Below are positions 1 through 8,610 of a stretch of DNA of 64,000 nucleotides, piece after piece. This stretch comes from Runella salmonicolor (lineage in GTDB: Bacteria; Bacteroidota; Bacteroidia; Cytophagales; Spirosomataceae), in NCBI RefSeq assembly GCF_024158025.1, contig NZ_JAMZEL010000002.1, positions 682,001 to 746,000 of the forward strand, written 5' to 3'. The notes under the pieces were generated by a model, which worked only from the letters and a program-made list of their open reading frames with translations, made no database searches and was not told the origin of the DNA. Within the stretch, counting starts at the first letter, position 1, and the number at the start of each line of letters is the position of its first letter. The position numbers were made by a program, and so were the translations under genes.

Positions 1-1721
1 CGGGCATTGTTCGCCACACCAGCATTGCCGATACCTCCCTGATTTTTAAGGCCATTACAACGAGTAGTCTGCTGACCATGATTATCTCGGTGGCTTTGTC
101 TCGCACTACCGACAACAACCTTTTTTACATTCCAATTTCCATCCTTAGCATTGAGTATTTCATCTCTTTGTTTTTGATGATTGCGAGTCGTTTATTGGTG
201 AAAAATATTTACAAAACGCTGATTGTCAACGCTCCTGGAGAAAAAGTAAACGTTCTGATTTATGGTGCGGGAGAACTGGGAATTTTAATCAAAAACACCC
301 TGCTCCGCAACCGCCACAAAAAATACAACATCCTTGGATTCATTGATGATAATCCGTCATTAAGTTTTAAATCACTTGAAGGAGTCGTGGTTTATTCCGA
401 ATCAGACGCCGTCCATCAGTTCATCGAAGGCCATAATCCAGAAGATATTGAAGTAATTTTGGCCATCAACGACATTAAACCACAGCGTAAAAACCAAATC
501 ATTGAGCGTTTTTTAAAGCAGGACATCATCGTCAAAGTAGCCCCCTCTATTTATGACAAACTGGGTGACTATCAACTAAAAACGGAAGAAATCCGTAATA
601 TCCGTATCGAAGATTTGCTCGAACGCGACCCCATTCAAATTGATAACCAAAACATAAGCCGCCAACTGGCTGGCAGAGTGGCGTTGGTGACGGGCGCGGC
701 GGGTTCTATCGGTAGTGAAATCATTCGTCAACTGATTCGTTTTCAGCCCAAAACTCTCATTTTACTCGACCAATCCGAATCGGGGCTTTATGATTTGGAT
801 AATGAATTAAAGCAACAATTCAGAAAATATTTAGGCGACGGAACAAGGGTTATTTTACAAGTAGCCGATGCAACGGATGAAATCCGGATGCGGCATATTT
901 TCAGTCAGTACCATCCTCATTTTGTTTTTCACGCGGCCGCTTACAAGCACGTTCCGCTGATGGAAGACCACCCCTACGAGGCGATTAAAGTAAACGTTTT
1001 CGGGACAAAAATTCTGGCAGATTTGGCCGTCGAAACGGGTGTCAATAAATTTGTTATGATTTCGACCGACAAGGCGGTCAACCCCACCAATGTGATGGGC
1101 GCAACCAAGCGTTTGGCCGAATTGTACGTTCAAAGTCTCAACAATCGTTTCCCCAATAGTACCCGTTTTATCACCACCCGTTTTGGAAATGTACTCGGTT
1201 CCAATGGTTCGGTGGTCCCGCTGTTTCAGAAACAAATTCAGGCAGGCGGGCCGATTACCGTCACCCACCCTGACGTTATCCGCTATTTTATGACCATCCC
1301 CGAAGCCTGTCAATTGGTGTTGGAAGCTGGAAGCATGGGCAAAGGCGGCGAAATTTTCGTATTTGACATGGGCGAACCCGTTAGAATTGCCGATTTAGCC
1401 CAAAAAATGATTAAACTCTCTGGTTTACGTCTGGAGAAAGACATCCAAATCACGTATACTGGCCTACGGCCTGGAGAGAAACTTTACGAAGAGCTACTGA
1501 GCGACAAAGAGCGCACCGTTGCCACCTACCACCCCAAAATTCAGATTGCAAAGGTATATTCTTCCCCTTTTACCGAAATTACGGCCTCGCTTCAAGACCT
1601 ACGAAAAGCGCTCAGAGAAGGCGACAAAGCCCTGATGGTTACGCACTTAAAAACGATTGTGCCAGAATTCATCAGCAACAACTCGATGTACGAAGAATTG
1701 GATGGATTAGAACTCAGTTAA
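1..1721 (+). CDS. CapD/WbpM-type nucleoside-diphosphate-sugar 4,6-dehydratase (5' partial)
   Basis: Polysaccharide-biosynthesis dehydratase/epimerase acting on UDP-sugars for capsule or O-antigen. The frame is open to the left window edge. It reads G-I-V-R-H-T-S-I-A-D from base 3, which is typical mid-protein sequence in this family, so the ATG at 78 is internal. The visible part holds the last membrane segment (about 90-210), a first Rossmann-like domain (GAGELG, near 265) and a second NAD-binding domain starting with GAAGSIGSE near 690. STDKAVNPTNVMGATK (near 1063) is the active-site stretch; Met in place of the usual SDR Tyr is known for WbpM-like enzymes and is not damage. The nnrD gene follows 10 bp downstream. 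Function by family is secure; the exact sugar is unknown. Confidence 0.92.
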   Translation, partial: GIVRHTSIADTSLIFKAITTSSLLTMIISVALSRTTDNNLFYIPISILSIEYFISLFLMIASRLLVKNIYKTLIVNAPGEKVNVLIYGAGELGILIKNTLLRNRHKKYNILGFIDDNPSLSFKSLEGVVVYSESDAVHQFIEGHNPEDIEVILAINDIKPQRKNQIIERFLKQDIIVKVAPSIYDKLGDYQLKTEEIRNIRIEDLLERDPIQIDNQNISRQLAGRVALVTGAAGSIGSEIIRQLIRFQPKTLILLDQSESGLYDLDNELKQQFRKYLGDGTRVILQVADATDEIRMRHIFSQYHPHFVFHAAAYKHVPLMEDHPYEAIKVNVFGTKILADLAVETGVNKFVMISTDKAVNPTNVMGATKRLAELYVQSLNNRFPNSTRFITTRFGNVLGSNGSVVPLFQKQIQAGGPITVTHPDVIRYFMTIPEACQLVLEAGSMGKGGEIFVFDMGEPVRIADLAQKMIKLSGLRLEKDIQITYTGLRPGEKLYEELLSDKERTVATYHPKIQIAKVYSSPFTEITASLQDLRKALREGDKALMVTHLKTIVPEFISNNSMYEELDGLELS

Positions 1722-1731
1722 TCAACAACCA

Positions 1732-3216
1732 ATGAAAGTCTTTTCCGTAAATGAAATACGTGCATGGGATGCATTTACCATTGCTCACGAGCCCATTCAT
1801 TCCATTGATTTAATGGAGCGCGCCTCCGTTGCGTTTGTAAAATGGTTTTGTGCCCACTTTGATGATCAACGCCCAGTCAATATCATCTGCGGAATGGGCA
1901 ATAATGGAGGAGACGGCTTGGCCATCGCCCGAATATTGATTCAAAAATGTTACCCTGTTAAGGTCTACGTTGTAAAACATACCGAAAAGGGTACACCCGA
2001 TTTTGCCCAAAATCTGCAACGACTGCATCCACAAACCTCCATTCAATGGATTGAACAAGAGGCAGAAATTCCAATATTTTCCCCCAACTCTTTTGTCATT
2101 GATGCGCTGCTAGGTTCGGGCCTGTCCCGACCCGCCACGGGGCTCATCGCCAAAGTCATTCAGCAAGTCAATGATTCGGAAGCAATGACTATTTCGGTCG
2201 ACATCGCCAGTGGTCTTTTTGCCGATGCTCCCAATGATTCCTCAGAAGCCATCATCAAGCCTGCCTACACAATTGCTTTTCAGTGCCCAAAATTGGCTTT
2301 TTTTCAGCCTCAATGCGCCGAGTACGTTGGTGAATGGCATCTTGTTTCGATTGGCCTTTCGGAAAGTTACGAGGCCCAAACGCCAACCCCTTATTTTTAT
2401 ACCACGGCAGCTACCCTATCGCCCCTTATTAAAACCCGTAAAAAGTATTCGCACAAAGGTTCTTTTGGACACGCTTTGTTGATTGGCGGCAGTTACGGCA
2501 AAATGGGCTCAATAGTGCTGTCAGCCAAGGCCTGTCTCCGCTCAGGGGCTGGACTCCTGACGGTACAGGCGCCGCGTTGTGGCTACGACATTCTTCAAAC
2601 AAGCCTCCCCGAAGCCATGGTGCTTCCCGACTGGCATTGGATGGTCAATACAACCGTTCCCGACATTGAACCTTATTCCGCCATCGGAATTGGCCCAGGG
2701 TTGGGGCAAGACCCACAAACCCTCCTGATGTTACAGGGGCTTTTAAGTTCGCTTTCTTCACCCATTGTTTTGGACGCTGATGCCCTCAATCTTCTCAGCA
2801 AACATCCTGATTTACTGCATTTTGTACCCAAAAATTCCATTTTAACCCCACATCCTAAGGAGTTTCAAAGGTTGCTGAATAATCAATGGAAAGATGATTT
2901 TGAAAAACTAGCCTTGTTGCGCGCATTTGCCCAAAAACATCAGCTCATCGTCTGTCTGAAAGGCGCTCACACCGCGATAGCATTGCCCGATGGAAGCATT
3001 CATTTTAATTCAACAGGTAATCCGGGCATGGCAACGGGTGGCAGTGGGGATGTTTTGACGGGAATTATTACGGGCTTACTCGCTCAAGGAATGCCTCCCA
3101 CCGATGCGGCTATTTTCGGCGTATTTCAGCACGGTAATGCTGGCGACCGCGCCGCCCAAAAATGCACGCAACCCGCGCTTATTGCGTCTGATATTATTAA
3201 TGAGATGGGATGGTAA
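1732..3216 (+). CDS. nnrD: Bifunctional NAD(P)H-hydrate epimerase / ADP-dependent NAD(P)H-hydrate dehydratase
   Basis: Metabolite-repair enzyme that restores NAD(P)H from its hydrated forms. The N-terminal YjeF_N epimerase domain (about residues 1-220) carries GMGNNGGDGL near residue 54. The C-terminal ribokinase-like dehydratase domain (about 235-494) shows GGSYGKMGS, TPHPKEF and the ATP/anion-binding GNPGMATGGSGDVLTG near residue 430. The length of 494 aa is normal for the fused form. It lies 10 bp after the sugar dehydratase, probably in one transcript, and converges on trmD with a 33-bp gap. Confidence 0.95.
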   Translation: MKVFSVNEIRAWDAFTIAHEPIHSIDLMERASVAFVKWFCAHFDDQRPVNIICGMGNNGGDGLAIARILIQKCYPVKVYVVKHTEKGTPDFAQNLQRLHPQTSIQWIEQEAEIPIFSPNSFVIDALLGSGLSRPATGLIAKVIQQVNDSEAMTISVDIASGLFADAPNDSSEAIIKPAYTIAFQCPKLAFFQPQCAEYVGEWHLVSIGLSESYEAQTPTPYFYTTAATLSPLIKTRKKYSHKGSFGHALLIGGSYGKMGSIVLSAKACLRSGAGLLTVQAPRCGYDILQTSLPEAMVLPDWHWMVNTTVPDIEPYSAIGIGPGLGQDPQTLLMLQGLLSSLSSPIVLDADALNLLSKHPDLLHFVPKNSILTPHPKEFQRLLNNQWKDDFEKLALLRAFAQKHQLIVCLKGAHTAIALPDGSIHFNSTGNPGMATGGSGDVLTGIITGLLAQGMPPTDAAIFGVFQHGNAGDRAAQKCTQPALIASDIINEMGW

Positions 3217-3249
3217 CGAAGAAAATGAGATTTACCCCCTGCTAAAAGT

Positions 3250-3924
3250 TCAATCTAGTAAATCGGGCCGACGAGTACGGGTGCGTTCGAGAGATTGCTG
3301 AAAACGCCAATCTGAAATTTTGGCCTCATGGCCCGAAAGCAGAATGTCGGGGACTTTCCAACCCTCAAATTCGGCAGGGCGGGTATATACTGGTGGGGCC
3401 AGTAAATTATCCTGAAATGAATCCGTTAAGGCCGAAGTTTCGTCATTTAATACCCCCGGAATAAGCCTAATGATGGAATCAGCAACGACGCAAGCGGCAA
3501 GCTCTCCGCCCGACAGTACATAATCTCCAATGCTGATTTCTTTGGTAATGAAGTGTTCACGAAGGCGCTCATCAACGCCTTTGTAATGCCCACACAAAAT
3601 GATAAGATTCTCGGTCATCGACAGCCGATTGGCCATTTTTTGCTCATAACGTTCCCCGTCGGGAGTCATATAAATTACTTCGTCGTACGTGCGCTCTGCC
3701 TGTAATTGACGGATACATTTAGCAATCGGTTCAATCATCAACACCATGCCTGCCCCCCCACCAAAGGCATAATCATCCACCTGACGCTGTTTGTTGGTGG
3801 AATAATCGCGCAGGTCGTGTACGTGTACCTGTGCGTGGTTGGCGTCTTGGGCGCGTTTTAGGATAGAATGAGCAAAAAAGCTATCCAACAAACGCGGCAA
3901 ACAAGTGATGATATCAATGCGCAT
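3250..3924 (-). CDS. trmD: tRNA (guanine-37-N1)-methyltransferase TrmD
   Basis: Methylates G37 of tRNAs with SAM, preventing +1 frameshifting. It starts MRIDIITCLPRLLDSFFAHS and shows GGGAGMV (about residue 55), GHYKGVDER (about 113) and YVLSGGE (about 134), which form the SPOUT knot. The length of 224 aa is standard. It starts 2 bp after the rimM stop, in the order rpsP-rimM-trmD. The usual next gene rplS is absent; the operon instead meets nnrD head to head at the 3' end. Confidence 0.97.
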   Translation of the reverse strand: MRIDIITCLPRLLDSFFAHSILKRAQDANHAQVHVHDLRDYSTNKQRQVDDYAFGGGAGMVLMIEPIAKCIRQLQAERTYDEVIYMTPDGERYEQKMANRLSMTENLIILCGHYKGVDERLREHFITKEISIGDYVLSGGELAACVVADSIIRLIPGVLNDETSALTDSFQDNLLAPPVYTRPAEFEGWKVPDILLSGHEAKISDWRFQQSLERTRTRRPDLLD

Positions 3925-3926
3925 AA

Positions 3927-4496
3927 TTATTCTTGTTCGTCTTCCTGTCCGTCTTCGGGCGTGGTGGTTTCTTCGGTGTATACTTCCAACAATCCTTCGG
4001 GCAACACCACATGCAGGATTTTTTGTTCACGATCCACTTTCAAAACAATGTCATCATTGACGGGGATCAGTACTTCATGTCCGTTATAACTCATCGCAAT
4101 CAAATCTTGCGTTGACATCGTATAAACCGTCGTAACGGTGCCAAGCGCGCCCAATTTTTCATCCACCACTTTAAATCCAATGATTTCGTGGTAATAGAAT
4201 TGGCTTCCGTCCAACTCATCCAAGTTTTCTTCGGGCAGAAACAACGCGCAGTTAATCAGCGGCGTAGCGGCTTCGATGGAGTTAATATCCTCAAATTTCA
4301 CAATGGCCTTACTGCCCTTCTGAACGTTGATATTTTTGATAAAATAAGGAACAAGCTGCCCTTTTATTTCTACAAACACCGAATCCAGTTCCTCATAATC
4401 TTCTGGAAAATCAACATCCAGAAAAATGACGACCTCACCGCGCGTGCCGTGGGTACGGGTGATGTGTCCTAATTGAAAACAATCGTTGTACTGCAT
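3927..4496 (-). CDS. rimM: Ribosome maturation factor RimM
   Basis: Assists 30S head assembly by binding S19. It has an N-terminal RimM domain (GHITRTHGTRGEV, residues about 8-20) and a C-terminal PRC-barrel domain (GFKVVDEKLGALGTV, near 110), followed by a short acidic tail. Length is 189 aa. It sits between rpsP and trmD. Its start codon lies only 11 bp past the T-run of a strong intrinsic terminator after rpsP, so its expression probably depends on readthrough. Confidence 0.95.
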   Translation of the reverse strand: MQYNDCFQLGHITRTHGTRGEVVIFLDVDFPEDYEELDSVFVEIKGQLVPYFIKNINVQKGSKAIVKFEDINSIEAATPLINCALFLPEENLDELDGSQFYYHEIIGFKVVDEKLGALGTVTTVYTMSTQDLIAMSYNGHEVLIPVNDDIVLKVDREQKILHVVLPEGLLEVYTEETTTPEDGQEDEQE

Positions 4497-4507
4497 AATT
4501 TCGTATT

Positions 4508-4550
4508 AAAAAAAATGGTATGAACCTATCAAAAGAGGCTCATACCATTT
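4508..4550 (-). terminator. Intrinsic terminator between rpsP and rimM
   Basis: A perfect 11-bp stem, AAATGGTATGA at 4513-4523 with TCATACCATTT at 4540-4550, plus an inner CCT/AGG pairing. On the minus strand it is followed by eight T (A-run 4508-4515). It lies after the rpsP stop (4567) and 11 bp before the rimM start (4496). It probably lowers rimM-trmD transcript relative to rpsP. Confidence 0.82.
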
Positions 4551-4566
4551 ATGAAAGCTTTCACAA

Positions 4567-5091
4567 TTATTCAGCAGCTTCTTCGGCAGGGGCAGCAGCT
4601 TCTTCAGCGGCAGGTTCTGCAGCAGGAGCTTCTTCCACTACGTTTTTCTTAGCAATAGCAGCAGCGCGAGCTTCATTTACTTTACGTTCAGCTTCCAATT
4701 GAGCTGATTTTGTAACTGCTTGTTTTTTGTCTAAGCCATCTTTTTTGGCTTCAACTCTTCCAAGCTTCTCTTGTTTCCAAGCTTCGAAACGTTCGTCAGC
4801 TACTTCCTGGGTAATGGCGCCTTTGATTACACCTACTTGCAAGTGTTTACGCATCAATACACCTTCGTGGCTCAGAATAGAACGGGTTGTGTCAGTAGGC
4901 TGAGCACCGTTAAGGAGCCATTTTACCGCTTTGTCCACGTTCAAAACAATCTTAGTTGGATTCGAGATTGGATTGTATGTACCCAATTTCTCAATAAAGC
5001 GACCATCACGTGGTGCTTTAGCATCAGCTACAACGATATCATACATAGCTGCTTTTTTGCGTCCACGACGCGCTAAACGAATTCTTACCAT
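4567..5091 (-). CDS. rpsP: 30S ribosomal protein S16
   Basis: Starts MVRIRLARRGRKKAAMYDIV, a clear S16 N-terminus, with the usual fold over the first 80-90 residues. The 174-aa length comes from a C-terminal extension, first basic (about 90-150) and then an Ala/Glu-rich tail (AEEAAAPAEEAAE). Such tails are common in Bacteroidota S16, so I do not read it as a fusion. It is the first gene of rpsP-rimM-trmD, with its own promoter-like box at 5147-5154 and a terminator right after it. Confidence 0.97.
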   Translation of the reverse strand: MVRIRLARRGRKKAAMYDIVVADAKAPRDGRFIEKLGTYNPISNPTKIVLNVDKAVKWLLNGAQPTDTTRSILSHEGVLMRKHLQVGVIKGAITQEVADERFEAWKQEKLGRVEAKKDGLDKKQAVTKSAQLEAERKVNEARAAAIAKKNVVEEAPAAEPAAEEAAAPAEEAAE

Positions 5092-5114
5092 GGTATTTGC
5101 ATTGGTTTACTTAT

Positions 5115-5154
5115 GAAGGATCACGTCCTTCGGATGAAACGTGGCGCAAAAGTA
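5115..5154 (-). promoter_or_regulatory. rpsP: rpsP promoter box and leader hairpin
   Basis: On the minus strand TACTTTTG (5147-5154) matches the Bacteroidota -7 consensus TAnnTTTG, 55 bp before the rpsP ATG. Just downstream in the presumed leader is a 6-bp hairpin, GAAGGA/TCCTTC with a 5-nt loop (5115-5131). No clear -33 TTTG is seen. The hairpin could be an autoregulatory leader element, but that is speculation. Confidence 0.5.
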
Positions 5155-5204
5155 CGGTTTTTTTATAAAAAATAAAATAGGCACTTCCCATAAAATCAGA
5201 AAAA

Positions 5205-5906
5205 TCAGCACACACCTGTCTCAATATCACAGGCTTCGCCAGCAGCAACGGGGGCTTGAATCGGCGCTTTTAGGGCGATTTCGGGCAAGGCTTCCAAAAA
5301 CAGTTCGGTAGGCTGCGCCCCCGAAACGGCATATTTATCGTTAATGATGTAATACGGCACTCCACTTACCCCCATCAATCGATTTTGATACAATTGCTTA
5401 TCGAGTTCTTCGGCCCCAACGTTGCCTACCAATACCTCACGCACTTTTTCGGCATCCAAGCCAATACTCGTGGCAAGTTGTACGACGGTTTCGGTTTGGG
5501 TCAAATCCACGGTATCTTCAAAGTAAGCCTTAAAAAGTGTCTCGACCATTTCCAATTGTTTGCCTTGTTGTTGGGCGTAGCCAATCAAACGGTGCAACGT
5601 ATGGGTATTGGGAGATACCGTTTGGTTTTCTAAATCAAAACGCAAGCCTTCAGCCGCTGCCACGCCCGAAACCTGTTGAATAATTTGATTGTAACGGTCT
5701 TCGCTACCAAACTTAGCAACCAAACGCTCTTTGGTATTTTCGCCTTCGGCAGGGGTATCGGGCGAAAGTTGAAAGGGTAAATAACGAAGTTCAAAAGTAT
5801 AGTCGTCTTTTAGTTGCTCAATGGCTTTTTCGAGGCGACGCTTTCCAATATAGCACCAAGGACATACTACATCAGATACAATGTCTATTTTAAGATGCGG
5901 TTTCAT
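5205..5906 (-). CDS. DsbA family oxidoreductase (FrnE-like, 2-hydroxychromene isomerase/DsbA fold)
   Basis: Thioredoxin-fold protein with an N-terminal CPWC active site (DVVCPWCYIGKRRLEKA, residues 11-27) and a helical insertion. The cis-Pro loop is visible in GVSGVPYYIIND (about 180). There is no signal peptide, so it is cytoplasmic, as expected for FrnE-type proteins linked to disulfide and oxidative-stress chemistry. The 233-aa length fits the family. The tail ends in CDIETGVC, two further cysteines of unknown role. It stands between rpsP and the subtilase gene, both on the same strand. Confidence 0.88.
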   Translation of the reverse strand: MKPHLKIDIVSDVVCPWCYIGKRRLEKAIEQLKDDYTFELRYLPFQLSPDTPAEGENTKERLVAKFGSEDRYNQIIQQVSGVAAAEGLRFDLENQTVSPNTHTLHRLIGYAQQQGKQLEMVETLFKAYFEDTVDLTQTETVVQLATSIGLDAEKVREVLVGNVGAEELDKQLYQNRLMGVSGVPYYIINDKYAVSGAQPTELFLEALPEIALKAPIQAPVAAGEACDIETGVC

Positions 5907-5922
5907 TAGGCAATTTTTGTGT

Positions 5923-7623
5923 TTATTTAATTACCTTCAAAACCCTCTCACGTTGATTATCGTTCATTTTTAAGAAATAGACGCCATTGGCCAAGGGCGG
6001 AAAAGTCATTTTGGACGTGGCCTCATTTGCCAGAACCGACTGTTGATACACCACCCGTCCCGCTGCATCTAGCAGTTGAACCGACACGTTTTTTCCCGCA
6101 TAAAGCGCGCCCCAATAAATGTTTACTTCCGAGGAAGCACCCAACGGATTGGGATAAATATGAGCATCAACGGGCTTTATCCAATCCGCAATAGCCGTGA
6201 CAGGGTATCTTTCCTTGGCCACCCGAACTGCGCTTTCAAAAGTAGGTATGCCGTATCCAAATTGGGGTGTCGGAGCACCGAAACGATCTCCCGCCCGGCG
6301 AATACAGTCTATCACTTGCATGGCCGTTAGATACGGTTGCGATTGCCAAAAAGCCGTTACTAACCCCGCAATCAGCGGTGCAGAATACGAAGTACCGTTG
6401 CCCGTGGTAACGGTTCCGTTCTGGTTTGAGAGCGTCGTGGCTTGTCCACGGGCGCTGACATCGGGCTTAACGCGGCCATCGGCCGATGGCCCCAACGAAC
6501 TGAAAGCCGCCAATCCTTTTAAGCTGTTAACGGCCCCAATCGCCAACACAGAATCACCGTCGGAGGGAGCGCCTATGTATTTCCAAGGGCTGCTGCCCTC
6601 ATTGCCAGCCGATGCCACTACCACCATGCCAACGCCAGCGGCCCAATCGGCGGCTCTCGTTACGAGCGCATTACGACCATTCATATCGGCATAGGTGTAA
6701 TTGTCGGCGGGGTTATCAAATTCGGTATAACCCAACGACGTATTAATCACATCCACGCCCAGGCTATCGGCGTATTCGGCCGCAAAAAGCCAATTAGCTT
6801 CTTCAAGATGCGATTCTGAGCCCGCATCTTCTGAGCGTAGCAACACATACGACGCACTGTAAGCAGGCCCAATCAATGACCCGGGCAAATAGCTCGCCAT
6901 GATACTAAATACATTGTTACCGTGCGAATCATCCTCGTATACACTCGTTTCTTTGGCAACAAAGTCGTAAGTAGCCACTACCCTTTTGTCATCAAAAATT
7001 GGCTTCAGGGCAGGGTTTGTATTTGAATTTCTAAAGCCACCATCCAGAATTGCCACCAACATTCCAGCACCACTGTACCCTTGGTCGTGCATGTTGTGGG
7101 CGCCCAACATTTCTATTTGATTTTGGGAAGAACCATAATCAAGGCTTTCTTGTCCAAATTTTTGAAGGGTGGTTGCGGTTTGATTTTCAGCCGACAGCCG
7201 GGCATTTTTCAGCGCTCTCCCAAACTCCAAGCCACTCACAAAAGGCAAGGCACGAATGGCCGTAAGCTGCGCGGCAGTGGCCTCGACCAGTACGGCATTC
7301 AACCAACGCGAGGTATACCAAATTTTGGCACCTGTTTGCCGAATTTGAGCTAAGTAAGAAGCACTTACGGGCAAATCGCGGGTGCTAACGGGTATATTCT
7401 GACGTTGACGCCGTTCAATGGAGCGTTGACTCAAAAACGCTTCAGGTTTGGTAACCGTAAACGTTGTGCCTGCTTTGTCTTTCAATAATACAAGGTACTT
7501 GGCCTGCTGCGCCTGCGCCCCCGACATCAGCAGGTAAGCCGCCATTAATAACCCATAAAAAAGGGCCCTTGGTGGCGCAAACTCACCCAATCCACCCTTT
7601 CTGCGATGTAAACTGAAATTCAT
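5923..7623 (-). CDS. Secreted subtilisin-like serine protease (S8) with type IX secretion sorting tail
   Basis: Extracellular endopeptidase. A signal peptide is likely within the first 40 residues (hydrophobic stretch ending AQAQ), followed by an I9-like propeptide region. The catalytic triad is visible: Asp in VAILDGGFR (about 191), His in DSHGNNVF (about 232) and Ser in GTSYSAPLIAG (about 409). The last 75 residues (YPNP ... GRVVYQQS ... LANGVYFLKM ... RVLKVIK) are a T9SS type A sorting domain, so the protein should cross the outer membrane by that route. Substrate is unknown. It lies 16 bp upstream of the DsbA-like gene on the same strand. Confidence 0.93.
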   Translation of the reverse strand: MNFSLHRRKGGLGEFAPPRALFYGLLMAAYLLMSGAQAQQAKYLVLLKDKAGTTFTVTKPEAFLSQRSIERRQRQNIPVSTRDLPVSASYLAQIRQTGAKIWYTSRWLNAVLVEATAAQLTAIRALPFVSGLEFGRALKNARLSAENQTATTLQKFGQESLDYGSSQNQIEMLGAHNMHDQGYSGAGMLVAILDGGFRNSNTNPALKPIFDDKRVVATYDFVAKETSVYEDDSHGNNVFSIMASYLPGSLIGPAYSASYVLLRSEDAGSESHLEEANWLFAAEYADSLGVDVINTSLGYTEFDNPADNYTYADMNGRNALVTRAADWAAGVGMVVVASAGNEGSSPWKYIGAPSDGDSVLAIGAVNSLKGLAAFSSLGPSADGRVKPDVSARGQATTLSNQNGTVTTGNGTSYSAPLIAGLVTAFWQSQPYLTAMQVIDCIRRAGDRFGAPTPQFGYGIPTFESAVRVAKERYPVTAIADWIKPVDAHIYPNPLGASSEVNIYWGALYAGKNVSVQLLDAAGRVVYQQSVLANEATSKMTFPPLANGVYFLKMNDNQRERVLKVIK

Positions 7624-7690
7624 AGCTGTTCCTGATTACCATTTGGATGAAAAATCTTTATATCAATACGTACAAAACCGTTCTTTTGTT

Positions 7691-8434
7691 TTATTCTTTG
7701 CCTGCGGTTTTAAACCGAAAATATTGCCGGGTGCCAAAGTCGATTTTTGCTTTTCCCACACAGGCCGACGAAGACGAGCAAAATTGCAATTGGATTCGTT
7801 CACGATATACCAATCCAACCTCGGCCGCGTATACTTCCACGCGTTTGTCCTGATTTACCAGCGTCGAATCATTTTGCTGGATAACCGTAGCCGTCCGGTC
7901 AAACGTTGTTGTTCCTGATGTGTAAGGTTTATTGACGTTTTTCAGTTCGTAATTATCTTCCCCTACATTATTATAAAGATTGCCGTTCCACACGTTCATT
8001 TCCGCGGGGGGAAACAACATCTTTACGTAGTCTTTGCCGTTTTCGTTGCGCACGGCATGGTCAGTCAACAACCGCAACGTAATCGTAGAATCAGCTTGCC
8101 AGCGTTGCCCCTCGGCACCGCGACGAAAACGGGCGATTCGATAAGCGGGCTTCCCTGTTGGGTCGGTATAACGTTCGGCCACGACTTCTTTCAATTGGTA
8201 CTGCCGAACGGCCACGCTGCCGTCGAGTGTATACGCTTCTTCTCTGACGTCGTATTCCACAAAACGGCCCACTTCAGTTGGAAAAAACGCCGAACCCGCA
8301 GGCTGATTCAGGCAGTCATCACATTTCTGCTGCGTACATCCTCCCAGAACCATAAATAACATAAAATAGCGACCTGCGTATTTCAGTAGCACATTATTGG
8401 ACTTATAAAATGTAAAATATGACAAAAAATACAT
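7691..8434 (-). CDS. Hypothetical lipoprotein
   Basis: Function not recognised. A lipobox LGGC at residues 30-33 follows a short hydrophobic stretch and basic residues, so it is a probable lipoprotein. The listed ATG gives a long n-region; a GTG at 8392 (residue 15) would give a compact 19-residue signal. The mature part has two close cysteines (QQKCDDCLNQ) and a beta-rich sequence ending YRERIQLQFCSSSSACVGKAKIDFGTRQYFRFK. It sits between the subtilase gene and the divergent ABC exporter operon. A cell-envelope role is inferred only from lipidation. Confidence 0.7.
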   Translation of the reverse strand: MYFLSYFTFYKSNNVLLKYAGRYFMLFMVLGGCTQQKCDDCLNQPAGSAFFPTEVGRFVEYDVREEAYTLDGSVAVRQYQLKEVVAERYTDPTGKPAYRIARFRRGAEGQRWQADSTITLRLLTDHAVRNENGKDYVKMLFPPAEMNVWNGNLYNNVGEDNYELKNVNKPYTSGTTTFDRTATVIQQNDSTLVNQDKRVEVYAAEVGLVYRERIQLQFCSSSSACVGKAKIDFGTRQYFRFKTAGKE

Positions 8435-8610
8435 AAAATGGGTTATTATTGCCTTACTAAAAGCCTAAAATTAGAATTAAATTAGAATTGAAAAAAATCG
8501 GAACAAATATAACCTCTTTATGCTTTTTAGTTCAACAGCATACTGGATAATCGATAAATGTTAAAATCAATTATTGCGAATGCCTATTTTTTTCACTACC
8601 CACTCGTACC

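Noticed and set aside
1063..1110. Met instead of catalytic Tyr in the CapD-like enzyme
   Set aside because: Known feature of the WbpM-type dehydratases, not damage.
855..1313. Long antisense ORF (152 codons) across the capsule dehydratase gene
   Set aside because: A frame shadow: the sense strand has strong CapD/WbpM motifs and the antisense product has no domain.
4567..4850. rpsP C-terminal extension as a fused domain
   Set aside because: Ala/Glu-rich low-complexity tail of a kind typical for S16 in this phylum.
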